A DNA stretch of 64,000 bases from DASYXZ01 sp035308965 (GCA_035308965.1 DATGFN010000062.1:1-64000), one strand, 5' to 3'; shown: positions 15,897 to 24,432, numbered from the stretch's first letter. Notes: generated from the letters alone by a model not told the origin. A program made the numbers and translations.

Positions 15897-17424
15897 GGGC
15901 CAGGCTGCCGATGGCAGAGCTGGTATTCCGGCTCAGCGAGCTGCAAACCAGCGAACTGCCGCGCAGTATGGTCTCGAAATCATCAAGACGATTAATCTGG
16001 AAGATGTTTCGGGAGCAGCGGTACTTCATACGCCAGAGATAACAGAATTGCTGCGCCTCATGGAGTCCCCTGATATTCACGGTGTTGTTGCCAAGGAATT
16101 CAGTCGTCTGATGCGGCCCGAAAACTATCTGGACTATGGTCTTCTCCAAACCTTCGCCGACACCAATACTGTTCTTTACCTCCCAGAAGGTCCGATCGAC
16201 TTCAGATCAAAATCTGGCCGCCTATTAGGTACCATCCGCGCGGCGATCGCCGGCCTTGAAAGGTCCGAGATTCTTGAAAGAGTCTGGGCTGCAAAAGAGG
16301 AAAAACGTCGAGCAGGGAAACATCCTCAGAATTTGAACAGTCTTCCATATGGTGTTGGATATGAAAGGCAGAAGGGGCGCTGGTACTACAAGCCCGAGGC
16401 AGAAAAGGTCAAGGCCGCGGTTCGGATGTTTCTTTCTGGCGAAACCAGCTACTGGTCTGTTGGAAAAAAACTCGACATCGCACCTTGTAACCTGCGAATA
16501 ATATTGCGAAATCCCATTTACACAGGCTGGCGTGTTTATACACAAAAGCGCAATCCATCTCCGGGTGCTATCCGGATTAAGTCTGATGGAAGACAAGGAG
16601 ACCGTCCGAAAATTCCAAGATCGGCCGACGAGATTATAAGCGTTAAAGTCCTCGAGCCCTTGATCAGCACCGAGGATTTCGAAAGACTCCAACGGATTCT
16701 CGATTTGAAAAAGCAGAATCATTGGAGGAGCAACCCGGACTACGACCATAGGTTCACGTACCACGGCTTCCTGAGGTGCGGCGGATGTGGAAATCTAATC
16801 TACACTCATGTCAGACACCCTCATGATTGGTATGTTTGTAAGAGCCGGACAACCTGTGAAAGGCGGATGAGAGAGCAGCGTGGCCTCGACCCGTGCAGAA
16901 ATCCGTACATGCGCCGCGAGAGACTTGAGCAACAGATCGATCAGCTTTTTTCAGACCGATTGATGGATCGGAGATTTCTTGGGCAGATTGCGTCGGATTA
17001 CGAAAACCATTCAACCGGGAATGAGCCGCGAACAGAGCTGCTTCGAATTCAAAAACAAATTGAAGGGCTCAAAAATAAACACAAACGGGTCCTGGATGCA
17101 TATTTCGACAATTTGATCCAAAGTGATGAGCGGGATTGCCGCATACAGGAGATAGAAAAGGATGTCAGGTTTTATCAAGATCTCGCACTGAAGAGTGGCC
17201 AGAGTTCAACCCAGCTCTCTTCAGAAAAGTTGGCCGATGCCTTTGGACCGTTTCACGAATGGGAATTTCTTTCGATGGAGGATCGAAGGCGCCTGTTACA
17301 GAGTATCGTCCCTGAGATTCACGTGCGGGACTACGAGGTAGTGGGTCTTTCGTTGCTGGCAGATTCGGTTAGTCGCAATGAAATGACCCGCACGGGCAGG
17401 GATTCATCGCCGCCGCCAGCATGA
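15859..17424 (+). CDS. Large serine recombinase (integrase) of the mobile element
   Basis: A 521-residue protein. The catalytic domain starts 'KKVIALIRVSTEGQ' with the nucleophile Ser11, then 'GVVAKEFSRLMRP' and 'GLERSEILERVWAAKEEKR'. The recombinase domain includes 'GKHPQNLNSLPYG' and 'ILRNPIYTGW'. A zinc ribbon ('LRCGGCGNLIY', 'YVCKSRTTC') and a coiled-coil segment (about 385-450) follow. The enzyme exchanges attP and attB. The start at ATG 15859 gives the normal N-terminus. The last 10-15 codons and the stop lie inside sequence that is antisense to comM, so the reading frame crosses the integration junction. Confidence 0.93.
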   Translation: MKKVIALIRVSTEGQAADGRAGIPAQRAANQRTAAQYGLEIIKTINLEDVSGAAVLHTPEITELLRLMESPDIHGVVAKEFSRLMRPENYLDYGLLQTFADTNTVLYLPEGPIDFRSKSGRLLGTIRAAIAGLERSEILERVWAAKEEKRRAGKHPQNLNSLPYGVGYERQKGRWYYKPEAEKVKAAVRMFLSGETSYWSVGKKLDIAPCNLRIILRNPIYTGWRVYTQKRNPSPGAIRIKSDGRQGDRPKIPRSADEIISVKVLEPLISTEDFERLQRILDLKKQNHWRSNPDYDHRFTYHGFLRCGGCGNLIYTHVRHPHDWYVCKSRTTCERRMREQRGLDPCRNPYMRRERLEQQIDQLFSDRLMDRRFLGQIASDYENHSTGNEPRTELLRIQKQIEGLKNKHKRVLDAYFDNLIQSDERDCRIQEIEKDVRFYQDLALKSGQSSTQLSSEKLADAFGPFHEWEFLSMEDRRRLLQSIVPEIHVRDYEVVGLSLLADSVSRNEMTRTGRDSSPPPA

Positions 17425-18451
17425 AGCGCGCCGGAAAGGTCAGGGACATGGCGGCGCGGGCGATGGTCACCGTGCCATCTTCGAGCGGCTGGCGGAGGAC
17501 TTCCAAAACATTGCGCTGAAATTCCGGCAGCTCATCGAGAAACAACAACCCGTTGTTGGCCAGGCTTACTTCACCCGGCCGGGGGATGGCGCCGCCGCCA
17601 ATCAATCCGGCGTCGGAAATAGTGTGGTGAGGCGAGCGGAACGGGCGGGTGCCCACCAGTCCCAGGCCCGCTTCCAGCACGCCGGCCACGCTATGGATTT
17701 TGGTGGTCTGGATCGCTTCATCAAACGTCAGAGGAGGAAGAATGGTGGGAATGCGTTTGGCCAGCATGGTTTTGCCCGCGCCCGGCGGCCCGATCATCAG
17801 AATGTTGTGGCCACCCGCGGATGAAACCTCAATGGCCCGCTTGGCGTGGAGCTGGCCCTTCACGTCGCGGAAATCCACCGGGTATTGGCTTGCCGCTGCC
17901 AGCATTTCCGATACCTTCACTTTCCCGGGCGCAAACTCGCGGGTGTCATTCACCAAGTCCAGAACTTCGGGCAACGACCGCATCCCGTAGACCTGCACAT
18001 CCTGCACCACGGCGGCCTCATTGGCGTTTTCCAGTGGAACAACCAACTTGGGAATCCCTTTTTGCCTCGCCATGCTGGCGATGGAAAGCGCGCCTTTGAT
18101 GGGACGGATACTTCCGTCGAGTGAAAGTTCACCCAGAAATAGAAATTCCTTCAGTTCTGTTTTCAGCAGAACTCCCGTAGTGCCGAGGATTCCGAGGGCG
18201 ATGGGCAGATCGAATCCCGAGCCCTCTTTCTTCACGTCCGCCGGCGCCAGATTCACGGTGATGTTCTGGAAAGGAAATTCAAGGCCGCAATTTCGGATGG
18301 CCGATTTGATCCGCTCGCTGCTTTCACGCACCGCGGCGTCAGGCAGGCCGACGGTCATAAAGTGACCGTTGCCGGCGGAAATATCGACCTCCGCCTCCAC
18401 CAGATAGGCGTCAATGCCGAAAACGGCAGCGCTTTGAGTTTTAAAAAGCAC
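17369..18451 (-). pseudogene. comM: comM/yifB, truncated by the mobile element
   Basis: A 360-codon remnant of ComM/YifB (normally about 500 residues), a MCM-like AAA+ helicase that helps branch migration in natural transformation. The N-terminal Lon-like domain ('TVGLPDAAVRESSERIKSAI') and the Mg-chelatase-like ATPase with Walker A 'GPPGAGKTMLAKR' (about 220) and 'LFLDELPEF' are present. The frame runs into foreign sequence after 'AAMNPCPCG' and stops after five more codons. The last third is absent from the window. GTG 18451 is the start. Confidence 0.9.
17375..17392. other. Integration junction (att site) inside comM
   Basis: Reading the minus strand, ComM similarity stops after the Gly of CPCG, where other ComM proteins continue with Tyr/Phe-Phe-Gly; here Ser-Phe-His-Cys-Asp-stop follows. 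The crossover must therefore lie in about these 18 bases. The exact core cannot be fixed without the other end of the element or an empty site. Confidence 0.7.
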
Positions 18452-18686
18452 GGAGCTCTTTTCACGCGGGACTCATCGAGGTGGGTGGTTGGCGTCAGCC
18501 GGCATCGCCCGCGGCCCAAGAGACTGGCAGAGTCCTGCCCTGTCTGGCCGGATTATATCAGAAGATTTGTCGAATGGTTGAATAAGACAAATGATATTAA
18601 TGAGGGGAGGTGGCAAGGGCGGGTAAACCCCATCGAATGGAAAATCCGTGAGCCCGCAATTCTAAGTATTTGGCATAGCATCCACT

Positions 18687-19574
18687 TCAGGCTTCGCTTC
18701 GAGATTTCGTTCTTCCTGTCGGAGCCCGGCGCCTCGGTCTGGGCTGGCATTGAGGACAGAAGTGGCTGCTGCGTCCGGAGATGATTACGCGTTCGATAGG
18801 CTGGCGGCATCGGCGGCACGGCTTGCCGGTCCGCTGGTATACGCGAAGCTGGGGCAGGAAATTTCCGGGCCGGCCTTCAATGTCAATGTAATCGCGGAAG
18901 CTGGTGCCCTGAAGTTCCACGGCGTGATCGAGCACGCGCTTTACGGCCCGCAACAATCGGCGCGATTGTTCCGCGGAAAGCCGCCCCGCCTCCATCAGCG
19001 GATTCAGCCGCGCAAGGTAGAGCGATTCATCCGCGTAGATATTCCCAACGCCAGCCAGAAACTGCTGATTCATCAACCAGCTTTTTAATGGGCTTCGCCG
19101 GCCCCGCAACGTTTCTTGAAACTGTTCCTCGGTGATTCTTCGTGCGTCAGGGCCGAGGCCGCCAAAAACTTTATCCAATTCTGCCCGCATCAGACAGCGC
19201 AAGCGTCCAAAACGTCGTGCATCCACGTAACGAATTTCTTCATCACCGTCTTCGAGCCTTAAACGCACGTGGGTGTGGGGCTCCAGTGGCTCGGCAATTG
19301 AATTGATGGTGAATTGGCCCGTCATTCCCAAACGAACCAGAAGATATTGTTTATGCGCAACCTCATCTTCGTTCCGGGGACCGAGTTCGATTGCAATGGC
19401 CTTGCCTTTGCGCTGGGCGCTCAGGATTCGCCGGCCGCTGACCTGCTGGACGAAATCATCCGGCGAGCCTGCAATCACCTGGTGATGGCGCACTTCGGCC
19501 GCACCCAGCCATCGGCCCAAGATGCGTTTCTTCAGGCCCCGCAGAACCGTTTCGACTTCAGGGAGTTCAGGCAT
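18687..19574 (-). CDS. mutM: Formamidopyrimidine-DNA glycosylase
   Basis: A 295-residue protein. 'MPELPEVETVLRGLKKR' fixes the start at 19574 (catalytic Pro2 and Glu3); an upstream frame extension is not used. The H2TH region has 'QFLAGVGNIYADESLYLARLNP'. The C-terminal zinc finger has two CxxC pairs 16 residues apart ('CRRCRQ', 'CPQC'). It removes 8-oxoguanine and ring-opened purines from DNA. The tail after the finger is longer than usual and Arg/Thr-rich. An array of 7-bp repeats lies ten bases before the start codon. Confidence 0.95.
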   Translation of the reverse strand: MPELPEVETVLRGLKKRILGRWLGAAEVRHHQVIAGSPDDFVQQVSGRRILSAQRKGKAIAIELGPRNEDEVAHKQYLLVRLGMTGQFTINSIAEPLEPHTHVRLRLEDGDEEIRYVDARRFGRLRCLMRAELDKVFGGLGPDARRITEEQFQETLRGRRSPLKSWLMNQQFLAGVGNIYADESLYLARLNPLMEAGRLSAEQSRRLLRAVKRVLDHAVELQGTSFRDYIDIEGRPGNFLPQLRVYQRTGKPCRRCRQPIERVIISGRSSHFCPQCQPRPRRRAPTGRTKSRSEA

Positions 19575-19583
19575 TTTGAAAAA

Positions 19584-19612
19584 GTGACGAGTGACAAGTG
19601 ACCAGTGACGAG
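19584..19612. repeat. Four 7-bp tandem units before mutM
   Basis: GTGACGA, GTGACAA, GTGACCA, GTGACGA, then G. It lies between the stop of the cyclase gene (19634) and the start of mutM (19574), on the same transcript. Only a partial partner (CTGTCACTTC, about 19632-19641) could pair with it. Confidence 0.7.
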
Positions 19613-19633
19613 CGAAAGTAAAAGCGAGAACTG

Positions 19634-20494
19634 TCACTTCCGAATTTCAAGGTTCGAGTTTCGAATTTCCTTCCTTGGAAGAAGCGCCAGCACACGCGTG
19701 GGACTTCCCGATCCGCCCTTTAGATTCATGGGGAGCGCCACTACGTAGGCGCCGCGCGCCGGCAGGCGATCCAGGTTCGCGACATTCTCAAGATGATACA
19801 AGCCGGCAGGCATGGTGAGGTGATGCACTTCGAAATCTTGCGATGGGCCGTAATCAATGCTGGCCGTATCGATGCCAATCGCGACCGGATGCGACCGGTC
19901 GAGAAGATAATGTGCCGCTTCCAAAGAGAGACCTGGAAAATGTAGCCTGCCCTGTGCGTCCTGATTCATGTATTCCTTTTGCGAGGGCCAACGCTGCGCC
20001 CAGCCTGTACGGAAGAAGACGACGCACCCGGGGGGAATGGCTCCGTTGCGCTTCTCCCAATTCTTAAGGTCCTGGGCTGTGACACGATAATCAACGTTAG
20101 ATTTTGCAGCCTCACTCACATCGATCACAATAGCTGCCCGCAGAAATTCGGTCACGGGAATTTGATCGATGGTTTTTCCTTTAGGATCAAAATGCGCCGG
20201 CGCATCCATGTGTGTGCCAAAGTGCTCGGGAAAATCTAAGTCGCGCGCAAAATAACCTCCCTTCTCAAATGTGGACACTACCTTGGCGTGGAATGGCGAC
20301 GGTCCGCTCCCTTCGGGCCAATAGGGAGACTGATCGTCCAAGGGATGGGTGAGATCGATCACCTCGATTTGACTGGACTGAATTTCGCTGAATACTTTGG
20401 CCAGGGAATCGGCCTGCTGCCCGTGCAAAGTCCGTGAACAGAGGCCGAAAGCCAGTGATCCAACCAGGAGAAGCGTTAAACGGTTTTTCCACAT
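19634..20494 (-). CDS. Exported cyclase-family metal hydrolase (kynurenine formamidase-like)
   Basis: A 286-residue protein starting at ATG 20494, where a signal peptide begins ('MWKNRLTLLLVGSLAFGLC'). The metal site of the cyclase family is clear: 'HFGTHMDAPAHF'; 'DLTHPLDDQSPYWP' precedes it and 'HHLTMPAGLYHLENVANLD' plus 'LKGGSGSPTRVLALLP' form the C-terminal part. Members hydrolyse N-formylkynurenine or similar amides and esters. Export points to an extracytoplasmic substrate. A second, non-exported paralogue is encoded at 53644-54357. Confidence 0.85.
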   Translation of the reverse strand: MWKNRLTLLLVGSLAFGLCSRTLHGQQADSLAKVFSEIQSSQIEVIDLTHPLDDQSPYWPEGSGPSPFHAKVVSTFEKGGYFARDLDFPEHFGTHMDAPAHFDPKGKTIDQIPVTEFLRAAIVIDVSEAAKSNVDYRVTAQDLKNWEKRNGAIPPGCVVFFRTGWAQRWPSQKEYMNQDAQGRLHFPGLSLEAAHYLLDRSHPVAIGIDTASIDYGPSQDFEVHHLTMPAGLYHLENVANLDRLPARGAYVVALPMNLKGGSGSPTRVLALLPRKEIRNSNLEIRK

Positions 20495-20589
20495 GAAGCG
20501 CCCCAAGACTTCCACCGCGAGATAAGGTAGGTTGATGGAGTGAACAGATATGAATTTGGCTGACAAGGGTCCGACGGACGACACCGAAA

Positions 20590-20895
20590 CTAGACCGCGA
20601 CTTTAATGTCGCCGCCTTCGACCTGTACTGGATAAGTGGCCACCTTGATGGACGGTTCCCCCACTTTTTCGCCGGTGCGCACGTCGTATTCCCACATGTG
20701 CCAGGGGCAGGTGATCACACTGCCTTCCAGCATCCCTTCGCCCAGCGGCCCACCGCGATGAAGGCAGGTGTTGTCGAGCGCGTATACGGTGCCACCTACA
20801 TTGAACAGGGCGATCGCTTTGCCGCCAGCCTGGACCGTTCTGCCCTGACCTTCCGCCAAGTCTGCGGTCGATAATACCTTCACAAAATCAGCCAT
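20590..20895 (-). CDS. Rieske-type [2Fe-2S] ferredoxin
   Basis: A 101-residue protein. The two cluster motifs are 'CLHRGGPLGEG' and 'CPWHMWEYD' (CxH...CxxH). There is no signal peptide or transmembrane anchor, so it is a soluble electron carrier of the biphenyl-dioxygenase ferredoxin or NirD type. GGAG lies before the ATG. The cyclase gene follows 95 bases downstream on the same strand. The oxygenase or reductase partner is not in the window. Confidence 0.92.
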   Translation of the reverse strand: MADFVKVLSTADLAEGQGRTVQAGGKAIALFNVGGTVYALDNTCLHRGGPLGEGMLEGSVITCPWHMWEYDVRTGEKVGEPSIKVATYPVQVEGGDIKVAV

Positions 20896-20915
20896 GGAAT
20901 CTCCAGAAAAAGTTT

Positions 20916-21003
20916 ACAGTTGACAGTTCACAGTCGACAGTTAGGGCTCCAATTCAATCAAATGTGTCTAGCTTTGAACTGTGGACTGTGAGCTGTCAGC
21001 TGT
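20916..21003. repeat. 27-bp inverted repeat of 7-bp tandem units
   Basis: The left arm 20916-20942 is ACAGTTG, ACAGTTC, ACAGTCG, ACAGTT. The right arm 20977-21003 is its reverse complement at 24 of 27 positions, and two of the three differences would be G-U pairs in RNA. The loop is 34 bases. It lies between nuoB (stop 21018) and the Rieske gene (start 20895) and could end or attenuate transcription. Confidence 0.8.
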
Positions 21004-21017
21004 GGACTGTATTCCCT

Positions 21018-21605
21018 TCATCCAATCTGAACGAATTCCGGCGTGCCCGCCTTGCCAATGCGAATCGACTTCTTGAATTCGTCAATCATCGTCTCATCCA
21101 GGCGCACGGTAGTGGGCCGGGGGCGGAAATTATCCTTAATGCACATGTCGTCGATTTTTTCCTGCAAGCGCAGGAGGGCATAAAAAAGATTTTCCGGCCG
21201 CGGCGGGCAGCCGACCACGTAAACGTCCACCGGCACAATTTTATCCACGCCCTGCAACACCGCGTAAGTATTGAACGGCCCGCCCACGCTCGAGCACGCC
21301 CCCATGGAGATGCACCACTTCGGGTCAGGCATCTGTTCCCAGATGCGCTGGATGACGGGCGACATTTTCAGCGTCACCGTGCCGGCCACGATCATCAGGT
21401 CGGACTGCCGCGGGCTGGGTCGAAAAACTTCGGCGCCGAATCGCGCCATGTCAAAGCGCGAAGTGGTGGAGGCGATCATTTCAATGGCGCAGCAGGCCAG
21501 CCCAAACGTCATGGGCCACAAGGCCGATTTCCGCGCCCAGTTGAAAACGTAGTCCACCGTGGTGAGGACGAAATTGTGGTCGTGCTTGTATTCGAAGTGT
21601 TCCAT
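21018..21605 (-). CDS. nuoB: NADH-quinone oxidoreductase subunit B
   Basis: A 195-residue protein with the cysteines that hold cluster N2: 'GLACCAIEM', 'MGACSSVGG' and 'VVGCPPRPE'. The N-terminus 'NWARKSALWPMTFG' and the central 'GTVTLKMSPVIQRIWEQMP' are typical. GGCAGG precedes the ATG. The neighbours are not other nuo genes, so this is an orphan copy or a dispersed complex I gene. It is followed by a strong inverted repeat. Confidence 0.95.
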   Translation of the reverse strand: MEHFEYKHDHNFVLTTVDYVFNWARKSALWPMTFGLACCAIEMIASTTSRFDMARFGAEVFRPSPRQSDLMIVAGTVTLKMSPVIQRIWEQMPDPKWCISMGACSSVGGPFNTYAVLQGVDKIVPVDVYVVGCPPRPENLFYALLRLQEKIDDMCIKDNFRPRPTTVRLDETMIDEFKKSIRIGKAGTPEFVQIG

Positions 21606-21738
21606 ACCCTGCCTTTAGGCGCGCGATGTTACTCCCGTTGGCCGCCCCGAATCCAGTTCTTATTTTACCCTTAATCCTTCACCAGCGGCGATGAGACCCG
21701 CCATCATGGATCATTGAGCGGTTAGCGCAATCTTCCGG

Positions 21739-21993
21739 TCACTTTGAAACCGGCGTTAACATAGGCTTGGCATTCTGAATGATCACTCTAGGATCATCCG
21801 CGGGTGGTGGAACCGGGATATGTTGTTCCACCAGCAAGGCCACGTGCTCTTCCATCCCCCACAGGGCCTTGTAAAGGCAATCCTCAATCGAGTTCCCGAC
21901 ACCGGTAAAGCCCTCAAGATCGGGTGAGTAAAACCCAAAGAAACTGGGGTCATCCGTGGCATCGATTATGAGTGAGTATTTCATTTTAATCAT
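21739..21993 (-). CDS. HicB-like antitoxin-type protein
   Basis: An 84-residue protein. 'YSLIIDATDDPSFFGFYSPDLEGFTGVGNSIEDCLYKALWGMEEHV' is the HicB partial RNase-H-like fold ('SPDLEG' is the usual 'PDLPG' site). The C-terminus is short and lacks a DNA-binding domain. Its ATG overlaps the stop of the upstream gene (ATGA), so the two are translated together. No HicA-type gene is adjacent. Confidence 0.7.
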   Translation of the reverse strand: MIKMKYSLIIDATDDPSFFGFYSPDLEGFTGVGNSIEDCLYKALWGMEEHVALLVEQHIPVPPPADDPRVIIQNAKPMLTPVSK

Positions 21994-22547
21994 CGTCGCT
22001 CCGGGTCGTTACGAAACAGAATAATGTCGAGGCGACCCCTGGGAACGCCCAGCTCATTTGCCCTGTGGGCCGCGAGATCCTGAAACTTCTTGCTGTTCTG
22101 ACCATCGAGGGTCTTAATCCTTTTCCACTTCGGAATCTCAAAATCGGGTAAGCCCTTCCCTTTAGCCCACTCCAATAGCCTTTGTGCATTTTTGTTATCC
22201 AAAGGTACTTCGAGCATGTTTTCCAGTCGATTCAAATTGTATTCGACACATAGGAAGCGGTTCAGCGAAGCCATAACCATGAAAATATTCACGCACTTCC
22301 TGGCCGGGCCGAAGAGCTTTTTCTTGGTCTGAAACGCCCTCTCAAGCTTTTCCGTCTCGCCATCTAGCCATTCTGGATATCCCGCTGGGTCAATATTCCG
22401 CAAAGGGTCCATGTCAATCGTCGACAGAAACTTGCGCGCCTTTTCCACCAATCCTTTTTTCCCCTGATTCCTAAGCGCGGACGCAGTGATACCAACCTCG
22501 GCGATGTAATGCTTTACGTCAGTCAAATCAATTTGACCCTGCTTCAA
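21990..22547 (-). CDS. Hypothetical protein coupled to a HicB-like gene
   Basis: A 185-residue protein with a TTG start at 22547, chosen because AGAGAGG lies nine bases upstream and the preceding frame belongs to the retropepsin-like pseudogene. It is helical and Lys-rich ('FQTKKKLFGPARKCVNIFMVMASLNRFLCVEYNLNRLE'), ending with 'GVPRGRLDIILFRNDPERR'. It is not HicA. The four-base overlap with the HicB-like gene indicates a functional pair. I do not recognise the family. Confidence 0.6.
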   Translation of the reverse strand: MKQGQIDLTDVKHYIAEVGITASALRNQGKKGLVEKARKFLSTIDMDPLRNIDPAGYPEWLDGETEKLERAFQTKKKLFGPARKCVNIFMVMASLNRFLCVEYNLNRLENMLEVPLDNKNAQRLLEWAKGKGLPDFEIPKWKRIKTLDGQNSKKFQDLAAHRANELGVPRGRLDIILFRNDPERR

Positions 22548-22561
22548 GTAACTTAACCTCT

Positions 22562-22919
22562 CTAAAGCGCAAGTAGATTGCGAGGAAGAAGTTTCTTCGC
22601 CAATGGATCCACCAACAACCCAGACCTTCCAGCGCCGTTGCGCCCAAGACGGGTTCCTCGCCCGGCTCGCCAAACGCAACCTGCACAGCGGCGCGTCTTC
22701 CGTCAATCGTCAAGAGCACCGCCGTCGTTTCCTTTTCCAGCTCGCGACCATCTGCAAGCGTAAACGGCAGGCGCGAAACAACCGGCGCGCCCAGTCTTTC
22801 CAAGATGGCCCGCGGAATCCAGGACAACGTCACTCCTGTGCGACCAGCGGGGATACCTCTTCCGTGCGCTCGGGGGCGGTCAGGCTTCCCAATTTTACCT
22901 TCACGTCGAATAATCCCAT
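22562..22919 (-). pseudogene. Retropepsin-like aspartic protease, two frameshifts
   Basis: From ATG 22919 ('MGLFDVKVKIGSL') the frame reaches a stop after 'SPLVAQE'. One inserted base in GTCGCACAGGA (GTCGACACAGGA) would restore LVDTGVTLSWIPRAIL, i.e. the active-site Asp-Thr-Gly. Homology then continues in the other frame ('LTIDGRRAAVQVAFGE', 'LGATALEGLG'). A second missing T after CTGGGT restores LLVDPLAKKLLPRNLLAL and a stop at 22562. Both changes are single-base deletions. It was a small clan-AA soluble protease. Confidence 0.8.
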
Positions 22920-22938
22920 TGCAAATTCCTTGGTTCGG

Positions 22939-24348
22939 TCAACTCTGAACTTTCCCCAAAAGTTCCACAAACTTCTGTTCGCGTTCGCCCTGAGTAATAC
23001 CCAGATGTTTTTCCATCACCTGGGTGGTGTTCATGGAGCAGAATTTCGGGCCGCACATGGCGCAGAATTTCGCTTCCTTGTAAGACTCATCCGGCAGCGT
23101 TTCATCATGCATGGAGCGTGCTGTCTCCGGGTCGAGAGACAGCTCAAACTGCTTGTTCCAGTCAAACAAAAAGCGGGCGTAGGAAAGGGCGTCATCGCGG
23201 TCACGCGCGCCCGGACGGTGCCGCGCCACATCAGCGGCGTGCGCCGCAATTTTATAGGCGATGATGCCCTGGCGCACATCGTCCTTATTGGGCAGCCCCA
23301 GGTGTTCTTTGGGCGTGACGTAACAAAGCATGGACGCGCCGTGCCAGCCAATCATGGCCGCGCCGATGGCGGAGGTGATGTGGTCGTAGCCGGGAGCGAT
23401 GTCCGTCACCAGCGGGCCCAGGGTGTAGAACGGCGCCTCGCTGCACAACTCCATTTCCTTTTCCACCTGAAGTTTGATCTGGTCCATGGGAATGTGTCCC
23501 GGACCTTCGATCATCACCTGCACATCGTACTCCCAGGCTTTGCGGGTCAATTCACCCAGCGTCTTGAGTTCCGCGAATTGAGCTTCGTCGCTGGCGTCGG
23601 CCAGGCAGCCCGGACGCAACCCATCGCCGAGGGAAAACGAGACGTCATATTTCTGGAAAATCCTGCAAATATCTTCGAAGTGGGTGTAGAGAAAATTTTG
23701 CTGATTGTTTTCCACCGACCACTGCGCCATCAGCGCGCCGCCCCGGCTCACGATGCCGGTAATGCGTTTGCTGGTCATGGGAATATATTCGCGCAATACT
23801 CCGGCGTGGATGGTCATGTAGTCCACGCCCTGCTCGGCCTGCTCTTCAATGACCTCCAGCATCAGCGATGGCGTCAGCTCGCGAACGTGATTCACGCGGC
23901 TCAGGGCCTCATAAATCGGCACCGTGCCCACAGGCACCGGGCTGTGGCGCAAATTCGATTCCCGAATCGCGTGGATGTCGCCGCCGGTTGAGAGGTCCAT
24001 CACCGTGTCCGCGCCGTAATGCACGGAGACGTGCAGCTTTTCCAGTTCTTCCTCCAGGTTCGAGGTGGTGGCGGAGTTCCCGATGTTGGAATTGATCTTG
24101 CACTTGGCCGCTACGCCGATGGCCATCGGCTCCAGTTCCACGTGGCGGATGTTGGCGGGAATAATCATGCGCCCGCGCGCCACTTCCGACCGAACTTCCT
24201 CGGGCGTCAGGTTTTCGCGCTTGGCCACGTACTCCATCTCTTCCGTCGTCACGCCCTGGCGCGCGTAATGCATCTGGGTCACGTTCACGTCGTCGCCCTG
24301 CTGCGCCAGGCGCTTCCTTATCCATTCACTTCGAATCGAGGGCAACAT
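22939..24348 (-). CDS. thiC: Phosphomethylpyrimidine synthase
   Basis: A 469-residue radical-SAM enzyme that turns aminoimidazole ribotide into HMP phosphate for thiamine. It has 'SNIGNSATTSNLEEELEKL', 'DLSTGGDI', 'EGPGHIPMDQI' and the C-terminal cluster motif 'CAMCGPKFC' near residue 430. It is the shorter form without the long N-terminal domain. GGAG is seven bases before the ATG. I found no TPP riboswitch in the 200 bases upstream. thiD lies 20 kb away. Confidence 0.96.
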   Translation of the reverse strand: MLPSIRSEWIRKRLAQQGDDVNVTQMHYARQGVTTEEMEYVAKRENLTPEEVRSEVARGRMIIPANIRHVELEPMAIGVAAKCKINSNIGNSATTSNLEEELEKLHVSVHYGADTVMDLSTGGDIHAIRESNLRHSPVPVGTVPIYEALSRVNHVRELTPSLMLEVIEEQAEQGVDYMTIHAGVLREYIPMTSKRITGIVSRGGALMAQWSVENNQQNFLYTHFEDICRIFQKYDVSFSLGDGLRPGCLADASDEAQFAELKTLGELTRKAWEYDVQVMIEGPGHIPMDQIKLQVEKEMELCSEAPFYTLGPLVTDIAPGYDHITSAIGAAMIGWHGASMLCYVTPKEHLGLPNKDDVRQGIIAYKIAAHAADVARHRPGARDRDDALSYARFLFDWNKQFELSLDPETARSMHDETLPDESYKEAKFCAMCGPKFCSMNTTQVMEKHLGITQGEREQKFVELLGKVQS

Positions 24349-24432
24349 GGTTCAACTCCCTATCGTGCTGGAAAATTGTGGATATCAGGAAGAGCTCACT
24401 CGTCGAGCTCATTTTGCAAACTTGCGCGCGAT

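Noticed and set aside
17360..17440. A tRNA gene as integration site
   Set aside because: No tRNA-like cloverleaf or TPsiC sequence is present; the junction is inside comM.
20964..21674. A 236-codon open frame on the plus strand
   Set aside because: Antisense to nuoB and running through the inverted repeat; Arg/His-rich shadow.
22603..23991. A 462-codon open frame on the plus strand
   Set aside because: Antisense to thiC; the peptide is His/Arg/Gly-rich as expected from complementary GC-rich codons.
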